NCBI RefSeq assembly: GCF_008974285.1
Contig: NZ_BKZV01000003.1
Coordinates: 186,001-250,000, forward strand
Reading direction: 5' to 3'
Source of the DNA: Thermogemmatispora aurantia
Lineage (GTDB): Bacteria > Chloroflexota > Ktedonobacteria > Ktedonobacterales > Ktedonobacteraceae
DNA length: 64,000 nucleotides
Below are positions 8,691-17,383 of the stretch, in pieces. The notes beneath the pieces were generated by a model. The model did no database searches. It was not told where the DNA came from and was given only the letters and a program-made list of their open reading frames with translations. A program made the position numbers and the translations under genes. Position 1 is the first letter of the stretch. Each line of letters begins with the position of its first letter.

Positions 8691-10183
8691 AGACGCCTGG
8701 CGCTATTCTCTTGCTCTCCTGCTACGAGCTGGGCCATCAGCCGCTGGCTCTGGCCTCACTTCAGGCCCGCCTGCGGGAGGCCGGCTATCAGCCCCGGGCG
8801 ATCGATAGTGCGGTCGAGCCGCTCCGTGAGGAGGAGATTCGCGCCGCCCGTCTGGTGGCGATCTCCGTTCCTATGCACACGGCGCTGCGCCTAGGAGAGG
8901 CGCTGGCGCGCCGCATTCGTGCCGTGCATCCCCAGGCCTATCTCTGCTTCTATGGCCTCTATGCCCTTCTGAACGCGGACTACCTGCTGCGCGAAGTGGC
9001 GGATGCGGTGCTGGGGGGCGAGTATGAGGAGCCGCTGCTGGCGCTGGTGAGAGCCTTAGAGCGAGGAGAAGAGCAGCCAAGGGTGCCAGGGGTGCGCACG
9101 CGCGAGCAAGCGGCGGGAGCCTGGCTGCAGCGCCCGGCTTTCGTAGTGCCGCAGAGGCACGGCTTGCCGGAGCTGCAGCGCTATGCTCGTCTGGAGTGGA
9201 ACGGCCAGTACCGTCTGGCCGGCTATGCCGAGACGACGCGTGGCTGTAAGCATACCTGCCTGCATTGCCCCATCACTCCCGTCTACCGGGGACGTTTCTT
9301 CGCCGTGCCCCAGGAAATTGTCCTGGCCGACATTCGGGCCCAGGTGGAGCAGGGGGCCGAGCACATCACCTTTGGGGACCCAGACTTCTTCAACGGCCCG
9401 ACTCATGCCCTGCGCATTGCGCGTGCGCTTCATCGCGAGTTCCCAACAGTGACCTTTGATGCCACCATTAAGATCGAGCATCTGCTCAAGCATCGTCACC
9501 TGCTGCCAGAGCTGCGTGAGCTGGGCTGTCTCTTCGTGGTCTCTGCGGTCGAGTCGCTCAACGATGAGGTGCTGCGTCATCTGCACAAGGGGCACAGCGC
9601 TGCGGATGCTGTGGCGGCCTTTGGACTCATGGAGGAGGTGGGACTGACGCTGCGCCCGTCGCTGCTGCCTTTCTCGCCCTGGGAGACCCTGGAGAGCTAT
9701 CTAGCGCTGCTTGATTTCTTCGAGGAGCGCCACCTGGTAGAGCAGGTGGACCCAGTCCACTTCTCCATCCGGCTGCTCATTCCCCCTGGATCAGCGCTGC
9801 TGGAGAGCGAAGGCAGGCCAGCCTGGCTTGGGGAGCTGGATGAGGCGGCCTACAGCTATCGCTGGCAGCATCCTGATCCACGCATGGATCATCTCCAAGA
9901 GCGGGTGGCCGTGCTCGCAGAGGAGGCAGCTCAGCAGGGAGAGCCTCCTGTAGAGACCTTCTTCCGTATCAAAGAAGAGGCACTGGCTGTCTACGGGCGC
10001 TCCTTCGACCGAGAGGCAGCGCTGAGGCGCTATGGTGAACCCAGGCGCCCGCCTCGTCTCACCGAAAGCTGGTTCTGCTGCGCGGAGCCGACCCGGGGCC
10101 AGTTCGGCTCGTGTCGTAGCCCAGCCAACCCGCGGCAGAGCGCCGCGGCGGCTTCCTCCGACTGCTGTGGTGTTGGGCACTGA
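8687..10183 (+). CDS. CCAEP-tail radical SAM protein
   Basis: A 498-residue radical SAM enzyme. Residues 1-120 look like a degenerate cobalamin-binding-type Rossmann domain. The cluster motif CKHTCLHC (Cys187, Cys191, Cys194) opens the radical SAM barrel, followed by GDPDFFNGP and the Glu-containing FVVSAVESL strand. Near the end, ESWFCCAEP places two adjacent cysteines at 464-465. This matches a named but functionally uncharacterised family whose members end in CCAEP or, with selenocysteine, CUAEP. Here both codons are TGC (10076-10081), so this is the Cys form. The roughly 30-residue extension after CCAEP ends CCGVGH. It is coupled to yggX by a 4-base overlap. Confidence 0.85.
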   Translation: MKTPGAILLLSCYELGHQPLALASLQARLREAGYQPRAIDSAVEPLREEEIRAARLVAISVPMHTALRLGEALARRIRAVHPQAYLCFYGLYALLNADYLLREVADAVLGGEYEEPLLALVRALERGEEQPRVPGVRTREQAAGAWLQRPAFVVPQRHGLPELQRYARLEWNGQYRLAGYAETTRGCKHTCLHCPITPVYRGRFFAVPQEIVLADIRAQVEQGAEHITFGDPDFFNGPTHALRIARALHREFPTVTFDATIKIEHLLKHRHLLPELRELGCLFVVSAVESLNDEVLRHLHKGHSAADAVAAFGLMEEVGLTLRPSLLPFSPWETLESYLALLDFFEERHLVEQVDPVHFSIRLLIPPGSALLESEGRPAWLGELDEAAYSYRWQHPDPRMDHLQERVAVLAEEAAQQGEPPVETFFRIKEEALAVYGRSFDREAALRRYGEPRRPPRLTESWFCCAEPTRGQFGSCRSPANPRQSAAAASSDCCGVGH

Positions 10184-10188
10184 ATGCC

Positions 10189-10219
10189 GCGCTCTCGCCT
10201 GGCCAGGCGAAGAGAGCGC
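10189..10219 (+). terminator. Hairpin terminator after the radical SAM gene
   Basis: A strong stem starts six bases after the stop: GCGCTCT (10189-10195) pairs with AGAGCGC (10213-10219). A perfect inner palindrome CGCCTGGCCAGGCG lies at 10196-10209. No U-run follows, so it may act with Rho or as a bidirectional block between convergent genes. Confidence 0.55.
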
Positions 10220-10308
10220 AGGCAAAAGGGGGTGATGAGCATGGTGGCTGTCTGGAGAGGGCCGCAGAGGAGCGCGCCCGTCTCGGCCCAGTCCAGACCA
10301 GACGGAGG

Positions 10309-11670
10309 CTAGCCCCGGTGGGGGTAGGCGCGCTCAGAGGACGTCGGCGGCAGGGGGGGCGTCAGGACGGCGTTGAGCACGGGCAGCTCACGGCGAATGT
10401 CGAAGCGCAGGCAGCGATGGGCAGAGCGCAGGGCCTCCTCGACTGCTGCAGGTGACTCTCCCCGGGCGAAGATGAAGCCCAGGTAACTGGCGCCTTCCGG
10501 CAGTGGTACCAGTGGATTGTGCAGCGGTGCGGTGATCTCAACGCCTGTAATGAGGGGGACCTGTTTGGCCTCCTCGATCCCCGATACGCCCTTGAGTATG
10601 CCAGCCTGGGGGATAGGGATCATCATGACTCCGGCGGCCTCCGGGCGGCGCTCCAGCGAGGGCAGCTCTCTTCCCAGAGCGTGCCGCAAGATCAGCTCCT
10701 CCAGGCACATTCCTGCCCCGAACTCCAGAATCGTCGAGCACAGTCCTCCTATCGAGCGCCCAGCGATCTCTAACATCCACGGCCCCTGCTCATTGACGCG
10801 TAGCTCGGCATGGACCGGGCCTTCGCGCAGGCCGATGGAGGCCGCGGCTCGCTCGACGCAGGAGCGGATAGCTTCCTGAACAGCGGCAGGCAGCCGCGAA
10901 GGAGTGACGTAGATGGTTTCTTCGAAGAACGGCCCATCGAGCGGGTCGGGCTTATCGAACAAGGCCAGAACTTGCAACTGCCCAGCGGTCAACAGTCCCT
11001 CCAGGGCAACCTCGAAGCCCGGAATGAAGTCCTCGACCAGGAAGCCCGTAGACCCTTCATCAAAGCCCTCGGCGAGGACGATGCGCTTCAGGCGGAGAAA
11101 GGCAGCCACAAACTCCTCGGGGGTATTGGCGCGAATGACGCCGCGGCTGCCCGAGAGGCGCAGAGGTTTGAGCACGCACGGGTAGCTGACGATGTGGGCG
11201 ATGGCTGCGGGATCAGCGGTCAGCGGGAAGTGCCGGAAGACCGGGCAGGGCACACCGCCAGCGGCCATGCGCCGGCGCATCAGGTACTTATCGCGTGCCG
11301 CCTCGGCGGCATCCGGAGCATTGCAAGGCAGGCCGAGAGCCGCACTGGCCAGGGCTGCCAGCTCAACGGCGCTATCATCGACCGAGAGCACAGCCTGCAG
11401 CGGGTGCTCGCGAGCGAAGGAGACGATGCGCTGGACGGCCTCCTCAGGCGCTTTAAAGTCCAGGGCCAGGATCTCGGGCGAACGGCTGGAAGCCAGGCCC
11501 GGCGGCGTGTCCAGGCCGACGACGATCTCCAGCCCCAGACGACGAGCGGCGCTGACGAATGCTCCTCCCCGGTAAGTAGCAGGTGTCATCAAGAGGAGGA
11601 CCCGCTGGCGCTCTTCAGCCATCGGCTGTGAGGAAGGTAATGACGGTCGCTGCGGTTGCTGACTGTTCAT
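10309..11670 (-). CDS. ATP-grasp ligase with LAL-type C-terminal domain
   Basis: A 453-residue ATP-grasp protein that would join a carboxylate to an amine or similar nucleophile through an acyl phosphate. An N-terminal pre-ATP-grasp domain (VLLLMTPATYRGGAF to about residue 110) is followed by the ATP-grasp core. Core signals are ARDKYLMRRRMAAGGVPCP, the lysine strand YPCVLKPLRLSGSRGV, the FLVEDFIPG strand and the metal-binding VHAELRVN-MLEIAGRSIGG region. The last 90 residues resemble the C-terminal domain of L-amino-acid ligases. Start is uncertain: ATG at 11670, 11679 or 11622 (before EERQRVLLLM). It converges on the CCAEP radical SAM gene. Substrate unknown. Confidence 0.75.
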   Translation of the reverse strand: MNSQQPQRPSLPSSQPMAEERQRVLLLMTPATYRGGAFVSAARRLGLEIVVGLDTPPGLASSRSPEILALDFKAPEEAVQRIVSFAREHPLQAVLSVDDSAVELAALASAALGLPCNAPDAAEAARDKYLMRRRMAAGGVPCPVFRHFPLTADPAAIAHIVSYPCVLKPLRLSGSRGVIRANTPEEFVAAFLRLKRIVLAEGFDEGSTGFLVEDFIPGFEVALEGLLTAGQLQVLALFDKPDPLDGPFFEETIYVTPSRLPAAVQEAIRSCVERAAASIGLREGPVHAELRVNEQGPWMLEIAGRSIGGLCSTILEFGAGMCLEELILRHALGRELPSLERRPEAAGVMMIPIPQAGILKGVSGIEEAKQVPLITGVEITAPLHNPLVPLPEGASYLGFIFARGESPAAVEEALRSAHRCLRFDIRRELPVLNAVLTPPLPPTSSERAYPHRG

Positions 11671-12174
11671 AGCACACATTGTCTATCTCTCACACACGGA
11701 GCAGATCGCTCGTGTAAAAAACGCAGAGATGGCTTCTCCGCGCTCAATCCGCCCGGGTATGCTTCCGCCGTGCCAGGGAAGGCAAGCGCAAGCAGGTATT
11801 TCCCTGACCGTCCGCAAGATGTGGACCGACGGGACGGGACCCGACCGAACTGGTCCATTGCTGGTCGGTCAGGTTGGGCCTGCAGGGGCGGAGAAGAGCG
11901 AGCGGGATGGCGGCGCTTTGATCATCTGCCGTCCCCAGGCATTATAGCGCACCAGACCGGCGAGCAACAGGGGGAGCCTTTGGCCAGGCCCAGGCCAGAG
12001 TCCCCTCCCTGCCTGCAACCAGTGTGCCAGCCTGGTCGTTCTGAAGATAGCTCCCGGGCGTCGGCGGTCGCTGGCGGTGGCGCAGAAAGCGGGGGGAGAG
12101 AGGAGAGCGAGGGCCGGCGCGTCGTCGGGACCAGGTCTTGATCGGGGTCTATGAGCCAGACAAAGGAGGAAAGC
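11671..12174. other. Intergenic region between the ATP-grasp and HAD genes
   Basis: A 500-base divergent control region. ACCGA at 11825-11829 and 11844-11848 and TCGGT at 11865-11869 are loosely arranged half-sites, but they do not form the 14-base operator seen at 53.5-53.7 kb. No convincing gene or RNA was recognised. Confidence 0.35.
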
Positions 12175-12864
12175 ATGCCTGCACTCGTCTTCTGGATCGA
12201 TGTCGATAATACGCTGCTCAACAACGACCACGTCAAAGCCGAGCTTGAGAGCGAACTGCGCGCCGTGCTTGGGGCGGCCTTGGCAGAGCGCTTCTGGAGT
12301 CTCTACGAAGCGGTGCGCCACGAGCGTGGCGTCGTCGACATTCCCCAGGCACTGGCCCGACTGCGGGCCCAGACGCCCCGGCAGGAGTTACCGGAAGCGA
12401 CCTTCCAGCACGCCTGTGCCCTCTTCGAGCAGTACCCATTTGCCACAGCCCTCTATCCCGAGGCGCGAGAGACGCTGGAGCATCTGAGCCGCCTCGGTCT
12501 GACCGTTATCGTCTCTGACGGCGACCATCTCTTCCAGGCAGAAAAGATCGTCAACAGCCACCTCGCCGAGGCCGTGGGGGGACGTGTCCTCATCTATGAC
12601 CATAAGGAGCGGCACCTGGAGGAGACTATGGAGCGCTACCCGGGCGAGCACTACGTAGCAATCGACGACCGGCTCGACCTGTTGGCTGCCTGCAAGTCTC
12701 AGCTGGGGGAGCGTCTGACCACTGTCTTTGTCCACCAGGGGAGGCATGCTGAGGAGGGGCTACAGCGTCCGGGGCACTATCAGGCTGATAGAAGCGTTGA
12801 GGCCATTGGCGAGCTGCGTTGCTACGAAGCCGCTGACTTCTTGCGAGCGGGTCCCAATCACTAG
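12175..12864 (+). CDS. HAD-superfamily hydrolase
   Basis: A 229-residue haloacid dehalogenase-type phosphatase. Motif I is WIDVDNTLL (nucleophile Asp, residues 7-15). A helical cap spans about residues 20-95, motif II is VIVSDGDHL and motif IV is VAIDDRLDLL. The cap and length fit subfamily I phosphatases acting on small phosphorylated metabolites; substrate not predictable. The ATG at 12175 is preferred over an in-frame ATG at 12151 because GGAGG lies 7 bases before it, inside what would otherwise be coding sequence. Confidence 0.8.
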   Translation: MPALVFWIDVDNTLLNNDHVKAELESELRAVLGAALAERFWSLYEAVRHERGVVDIPQALARLRAQTPRQELPEATFQHACALFEQYPFATALYPEARETLEHLSRLGLTVIVSDGDHLFQAEKIVNSHLAEAVGGRVLIYDHKERHLEETMERYPGEHYVAIDDRLDLLAACKSQLGERLTTVFVHQGRHAEEGLQRPGHYQADRSVEAIGELRCYEAADFLRAGPNH

Positions 12865-12972
12865 CCAGTGTCGGTGACAACTGGGCAGAGGCTTGTCAGG
12901 TAGCGGGACGGTGCTTTATCATCTGCAAGCAGTAGGGGGCATTGCTGTCAGGAGCATCTGAGGAGGGAAGGA

Positions 12973-13560
12973 ATGTCGCAGGAAGCGTGGAAGGCCCAGT
13001 CTGGGGCAGATGGAGGAAGGGGCAAAGTTGTGCTCCCCCGTGGGGTGCAGCGCGCACTGCTCCACGATATCTGGGGCCGGCGGGAGATCGAAGCCTGCGG
13101 ACTGCTCCGAGGAGAAAGGGATGCCGGGGGGAACTGGCGCATCGTCGCCGTGCATCCCCTGCCCAATGTTGCCGAGTCGCCAGTCTCCTTCGAGTTCGCG
13201 CCGGAGGACGTTCTGCAACTGGAGCTGACCTATCCTGGTCAGATTATCGGGGTCTACCATAGTCATCCGGGGGGGCCATATGGAGCCAGCGGCACCGACC
13301 GGGAGACCATGCGGCGTGTCAACAAGGAGCAGCAGATCCCCTGGGTCTGGCTTATCCTCTGTGGGCCATTCACGGAGAGCCTGCCGCTGGCGGCGGCAGC
13401 TGCGGGTGACCTGGTTGCCGAGGCGACCTGTGCCCGCTGGCTTACTGAGCGGCTGCTTGCCTATTATCACGATCCCCGTGAGGGGCTGCGGCAGGTGGTT
13501 GTGGTACTAGAGCCAGATTGCCAACCTGCGGAGGTTGAGCGGTCTGTACCGGCGGAGTAG
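12973..13560 (+). CDS. JAMM/MPN-domain metalloprotease
   Basis: A 195-residue Zn2+ isopeptidase-type protein. The full JAMM signature is present: Glu40 (EACGLLRG), then His96-Ser-His98-Pro, Ser106 and Asp109 (HSHPGGPYGASGTD, spacing H-x-H-x7-S-x2-D). Bacterial members cleave C-terminal extensions from ubiquitin-like sulfur carriers such as CysO or ThiS/MoaD proteins (Mec-type), or act as deubiquitinase-like enzymes. No sulfur carrier or E1-like gene is adjacent, so the partner is unknown. The ATG follows a GAGGAGGGAAGGA box. The last 45 residues are an extra C-terminal helix region. Confidence 0.85.
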   Translation: MSQEAWKAQSGADGGRGKVVLPRGVQRALLHDIWGRREIEACGLLRGERDAGGNWRIVAVHPLPNVAESPVSFEFAPEDVLQLELTYPGQIIGVYHSHPGGPYGASGTDRETMRRVNKEQQIPWVWLILCGPFTESLPLAAAAAGDLVAEATCARWLTERLLAYYHDPREGLRQVVVVLEPDCQPAEVERSVPAE

Positions 13561-13619
13561 CGTAGCAGGTGCCAGGCAGGGGGAGAGGAGCTATACGCTC
13601 ACTCAAAAGGGGAAGTATC

Positions 13620-13648
13620 TGGCAAATTCCTGGCAGATCTGCTACACT
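13620..13648 (+). promoter_or_regulatory. Probable promoter of the zinc-ribbon membrane protein
   Basis: TGCTACACT (13640-13648) is an extended -10 box, with a weak TGGCAA -35 box at 13620-13625 at 17-base spacing, about 80 bases before the start at 13727. Confidence 0.4.
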
Positions 13649-13726
13649 CAGGGTGGAATCGCGAGAGGCTGGCTCATAAGCAAACAGGCAGCACTAACAG
13701 CGTTACCCAGGAGGATTACGGACTCA

Positions 13727-15079
13727 ATGTCTCAATACAGTGTCTGTCCGCAGTGCGGCAGCCAGGTGGGGCCAGATGAGGCATTTTGTGGGCAGTGTGG
13801 TGCGGCGCTCACGTCCCCGGGGTCGCCGGCGCAGCCGACACAGATGACGGGGACGCCCCCCCCACCGGGGTCGAGGAGCGGACTCTTGCAGGGTTACAGC
13901 CGAGGGGTCTCACCGCCGCCCGGGTCCTATCCGGCAGGGCCTGGAGGGGGTCCAGGCGCGGGCAGCGCAACGCCGGGCCCACCTTCGCCCTGGGCGACCG
14001 AGCCGATGTCCAGCAGCGCGCTCGGAGGAGGGCCGCGGACGCCGGCGCCGAGCCAGCGAACAGAGTTCTATCAGGATGCGACAGAGGCCATGCCGGCGGC
14101 GGGTGCGGGGATGGCCGGTGCCGGCGGCTATGGGCAGCCAGGTCAGCTGCCCCAGGCGGAATTTCCCGCGGCGGCCACGGGCTACCCAACAGGCTATCAG
14201 GCGCCGGCGGGGGCGCCATACGGCACGGGGGTGCAGCAGCCCTACCCGGGGGCAGGCACGCCCTACCCGCCAACCATGCCGCCGTATCAGCCGGGGCAAA
14301 CCGGCTTTGCCGGCCCCGGCACCTACCCAGGGGCTGGTGTGCCGGGGCAAACCTACGGAGGTGGTTTCCCGCCCCGCCCGCAGCCAGGTGGTGGTCCAGG
14401 TCAGCGAAACACCTGGATAGTCGTGACGGCAGTGGGGGCCGTAGTGATGCTTTTCCTTCTGATTTTACTGGGGGCCTTCGTCTTGATGCGGGGGGGCTCG
14501 CAGACGGCAGCGGTGCCGACAGCGACGGCTACAACGGCGGCGAGTCCGACGCCCAGTCCAACGCCCAGCCCAACGCCGACGCCCAGTCCAACGCCCAGCC
14601 CGACCCCAACCCCTTCGCCAGCGGTTTCGCCGACGCCGCCGCCCAATCCCGGCTTCGCCTGGTGTGATCAGTGCGTCAACGAGGGCTTCACTACCCAGTA
14701 TCCGAGCGGTTGGAGCCAAAGCTCGACGCCCGACGGCACGGGTATCCGTTTTACCAGTCCCGCCAGTAGTGAGGTTACCGCCTCCTTCAAGGTACCGGGA
14801 GCGACCAACCAGACGCCTGATCAGCTGGTGGCCAACGAGATCGCGCAGTTGCCCGGAGCGACCAACGTTAGCCCGACGACTACCACCACGATCGGCGGGA
14901 CCACCTGGCGCGCGGCCTCCGCTGATTATCAGCAGCAGAGCCAGGATCACATCCAGGTATATGCCACGGTCTATCAGGGCAGGGCCTATCTGATCGAGAT
15001 TCAGGCCCCACGTGATCAGTTTGATCAAATGAATACGCAGTATTTTGCGACTATGCTGGCGACCTTCCAGTTTGTTTAA
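13727..15079 (+). CDS. Zinc-ribbon, Pro/Gly-rich, single-pass membrane protein
   Basis: A 450-residue modular protein. An N-terminal double-CxxC zinc ribbon (CPQCGSQVGPDEAFCGQCG, residues 6-24) is followed by about 200 residues of Pro/Gly/Ala/Tyr-rich disordered sequence. One transmembrane helix lies near residue 230-250, then a Ser-Pro-Thr repeat linker (14541-14640). The C-terminal 140-residue globular domain contains CDQC and resembles PsbP/lipoprotein-like sensor domains in outline only. The order suggests a cytoplasmic ribbon, membrane anchor and external domain. The ATG at 13727 is chosen because the ribbon starts there; AGGAGG lies 12-17 bases upstream. Confidence 0.65.
   Translation: MSQYSVCPQCGSQVGPDEAFCGQCGAALTSPGSPAQPTQMTGTPPPPGSRSGLLQGYSRGVSPPPGSYPAGPGGGPGAGSATPGPPSPWATEPMSSSALGGGPRTPAPSQRTEFYQDATEAMPAAGAGMAGAGGYGQPGQLPQAEFPAAATGYPTGYQAPAGAPYGTGVQQPYPGAGTPYPPTMPPYQPGQTGFAGPGTYPGAGVPGQTYGGGFPPRPQPGGGPGQRNTWIVVTAVGAVVMLFLLILLGAFVLMRGGSQTAAVPTATATTAASPTPSPTPSPTPTPSPTPSPTPTPSPAVSPTPPPNPGFAWCDQCVNEGFTTQYPSGWSQSSTPDGTGIRFTSPASSEVTASFKVPGATNQTPDQLVANEIAQLPGATNVSPTTTTTIGGTTWRAASADYQQQSQDHIQVYATVYQGRAYLIEIQAPRDQFDQMNTQYFATMLATFQFV
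14541..14640 (+). repeat. In-gene tandem repeat encoding a Ser-Pro-Thr linker
   Basis: Imperfect 6- and 12-base repeats of the type CCCAGTCCAACG code for repeated Ser-Pro-Thr-Pro units between the membrane helix and the external domain. Such tracts can change copy number by slippage and usually act as stiff spacers. Confidence 0.7.
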
Positions 15080-15100
15080 ACAGGAGGCTGCCAGGAGAAG

Positions 15101-15133
15101 CCACTCAGCCAGCCAGCTGAGCTGGCCAAGTGG
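15101..15133 (+). terminator. Hairpin after the zinc-ribbon gene
   Basis: CCACT (15101-15105) pairs with AGTGG (15129-15133), and inside it GCCAGC (15112-15117) pairs with GCTGGC (15121-15126) around TGA. It begins 21 bases after the stop. There is no U-run. It is probably a terminator, although it could also be part of the 390-base region upstream of purA. Confidence 0.4.
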
Positions 15134-15471
15134 GGCCGGGCGAGCGGTCGTGGAGCAAGGTGTTGCTTGGGCCATACGCGAGGCTCGCCGGCAGGAAGGA
15201 GACCGTGCACTCTGCAGGGACAGCCCCGCGATGAGCCTGGTGCTCACGTCAGGGGCTTCTCGCTGGCTGGGGAGCGTGAGGTAGGCAGCCAGGCGGGCGG
15301 GCGAGAGAGGAAAGGTGGGGGAGGGCCAGCGGAGGGGAGGGTTGGTTGGTTCGGGGGACGCTCCAGGCGACCTGCAATGTAACGTTGAGAAAGATGGGCG
15401 AGGGTGGTATCCTGGATAAGGGAGAGCTTGAGAGAGCAATCAGGAAGCAGAAGAAGAGGAAGAGCAGTGCT

Positions 15472-16758
15472 ATGGCGGTAGTTGCAGTTATTGGCGCCCA
15501 GTGGGGGGATGAGGGAAAAGGGAAGATTGTCGATGAGCTGGCGGCGCGGGCGCACTTCGTGGTTCGCTATCAGGGGGGGAGCAACGCGGGTCATCGCGTT
15601 GTCCATGAGAAGGGAGAGTTCGTCTTCCGTCTCATTCCCTCGGGGATACTCTATCCGCAGACCTCCTGTATCATCGGCAACGGCGTCGTCGTTGACCCGC
15701 GAGGTCTACTGGAGGAGATGGAAGAGCTGGAGCGGCAAGGGGTTGATATCTCGCGCCTCTATATCAGTGAGCGCGCCCATGTGGTGATGCCCTATCACTT
15801 CCTGCTCGACCGGCTAGAGGAGGAGGCACGGGGCGAAGAGAAGATCGGCAGTACCCAGCGCGGAATCTCCCCGGCCTATGTCGACAAGCATGCCCGCAGC
15901 GGCATTCGCATTGCCGACTTGCTCGATGTGGATACCTTCCGAAGCAAACTGGCAACGATCCTGCAGCAGAAGAATCGCATGATCACGCAGATCTATGGTC
16001 AGCCCCCGCTCTCACTGGAGGAGATCCACGGCGAGTACTTCCGCTACGGCCAGCGGCTGCGCCCCTATATCGCAGACACGCAGGCAATGCTCCACGAGGC
16101 CCTGTTTGAGCGGAAAACCATCCTGTTGGAGGGAGCGCAGGGGGCGTTGCTTGACATCGACTTTGGCACTTATCCCTTTGTCACGGCCTCCTCGACGCTG
16201 GCGGCCAACGCAGCCAGTGGGGCGGGGTTGCCTCCCCGTTCGATCGATCGTGTCATTGGCGTGTACAAAGCTTACATCACGCGCGTAGGCAGCGGGCCCA
16301 TGCCGACCGAGCTGTTCGATGACGTAGGGGAAGAGATGCGGCGCCGTGGCCACGAATATGGGACCAACACGGGTCGACCGCGGCGCTGTGGCTGGTTCGA
16401 TGCAGTGGCCGGGCGTTTCGTCGCCCAGCTGAACGGCCTTGACGCGATGGTCATTACCAAGCTGGATGTCCTGGACACCTTTCCCACAATTAAGATCTGC
16501 ACCGCCTATCGTCTCTATGGAAAGACCATCCACAGCCTGCCGGCCAACCTCAACGACCTGGCGGCCTGTGAGCCAGTCTATGAGGAGGTCGAGGGCTGGC
16601 AGTGCAGCACCAGCGGCATCAGCGACTATGATGACCTGCCGCCTGCGGCCAAGCATTACCTGAGGCGTCTGGAGGAGCTGCTGGAGACGCCGATTGCCAT
16701 GATCTCGGTCAGCCCTCAGCGAGGGCGGACCATCCAGCTTCAGGATGTGCTGGCCTAG
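15472..16758 (+). CDS. purA: Adenylosuccinate synthetase
   Basis: Catalyses the GTP-dependent condensation of IMP with aspartate in the first committed step to AMP. The 428-residue length is typical. It starts MAVVAVIGAQWGDEGKGKIVDE (phosphate loop and catalytic Asp). It carries GGSNAGHRVV with the catalytic His, GSTQRGISPAYVDK, the LLEGAQGALLDIDFGTYPFVTASS block and the C-terminal VSPQRGRTIQL guanine-site region. An open frame extends upstream to 15346, but the family start is the ATG at 15472. The preceding 390 bases hold no recognised purine riboswitch. Confidence 0.97.
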   Translation: MAVVAVIGAQWGDEGKGKIVDELAARAHFVVRYQGGSNAGHRVVHEKGEFVFRLIPSGILYPQTSCIIGNGVVVDPRGLLEEMEELERQGVDISRLYISERAHVVMPYHFLLDRLEEEARGEEKIGSTQRGISPAYVDKHARSGIRIADLLDVDTFRSKLATILQQKNRMITQIYGQPPLSLEEIHGEYFRYGQRLRPYIADTQAMLHEALFERKTILLEGAQGALLDIDFGTYPFVTASSTLAANAASGAGLPPRSIDRVIGVYKAYITRVGSGPMPTELFDDVGEEMRRRGHEYGTNTGRPRRCGWFDAVAGRFVAQLNGLDAMVITKLDVLDTFPTIKICTAYRLYGKTIHSLPANLNDLAACEPVYEEVEGWQCSTSGISDYDDLPPAAKHYLRRLEELLETPIAMISVSPQRGRTIQLQDVLA

Positions 16759-16821
16759 CAAGGAAGACAAGAGGGCGAGGTTGCCTCTTCCTCGCCAGCA
16801 GAAAAGGAGGACAGAGGAGCA

Positions 16822-17322
16822 ATGTCCGCAGAGCAGTTTGCGCATCTCAGTCCGGCGGCGCGTCGTGTACAAGAGGTGCTGACCGCGGGAGGGTTCCAAT
16901 GCGAGGTCATCGAGCTGCCCACCTCGACCCGCACAGCCAGCGAGGCAGCGCGAGCTGTGGGCTGTGCCCTGGGGCAGATCGTCAAGTCGCTGGTCTTCCG
17001 CGGTCGGGAGAGTGGGCGTCCGATCCTTGTAGAGGCCAGCGGAGCTAATCGTGTGGATGAACGGCGGTTGGGAGAGCTGGTCGGCGAGCCGATCGAGCGG
17101 GCCGATGCCGACTTTGTTAAGGAGCGGACGGGGTTTGCCATTGGCGGGGTGCCGCCAGTGGGGCATAAGGAGCCGCTGGAGACCTTCATCGACGAAGATC
17201 TGCTGCACTATGAGCGTGTCTGGGCGGCTGCCGGTACGCCCTCGGCGCTCTTTGCCCTGACGCCTGCCGAGCTGCAGGCGATGACAGGGGGCCGGGTGGT
17301 GGCCATCAAGCAGCAGTTGTGA
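16822..17322 (+). CDS. YbaK/EbsC-type aminoacyl-tRNA deacylase
   Basis: A 166-residue trans-editing domain protein that hydrolyses mischarged aminoacyl-tRNA such as Cys-tRNA(Pro). Family features are the ELPTSTRTASEAARAVGC helix, IVKSLVFRG with the catalytic Lys, and GFAIGGVPPVGHKEPLETFIDEDL with the Gly-rich loop. It ends in ALTPAELQAMTGGRVVAI. It follows purA by 63 bases with a strong AGGAGG site, likely in the same transcript. Confidence 0.88.
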   Translation: MSAEQFAHLSPAARRVQEVLTAGGFQCEVIELPTSTRTASEAARAVGCALGQIVKSLVFRGRESGRPILVEASGANRVDERRLGELVGEPIERADADFVKERTGFAIGGVPPVGHKEPLETFIDEDLLHYERVWAAAGTPSALFALTPAELQAMTGGRVVAIKQQL

Positions 17323-17383
17323 TTTGACCGATGCCGGAAGGCACGTAACCCAGGAGAAGAGGAGGAAGGAGCACGCTGGCCCT

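Noticed and set aside
11825..11869. ACCGA/TCGGT half-sites upstream of the HAD gene, possible third copy of the island operator
   Set aside because: The spacing between facing half-sites is 16 or more bases, not 4, so it does not match the operator at 53.5-53.7 kb.
15080..15471. Possible purine riboswitch ahead of purA
   Set aside because: I could not find the conserved three-way junction loops; only a terminator-like hairpin was seen.
16012..17208. Minus-strand open frame of 398 codons across purA and the YbaK-type gene
   Set aside because: It spans two well-supported plus-strand genes and has no recognisable motif.
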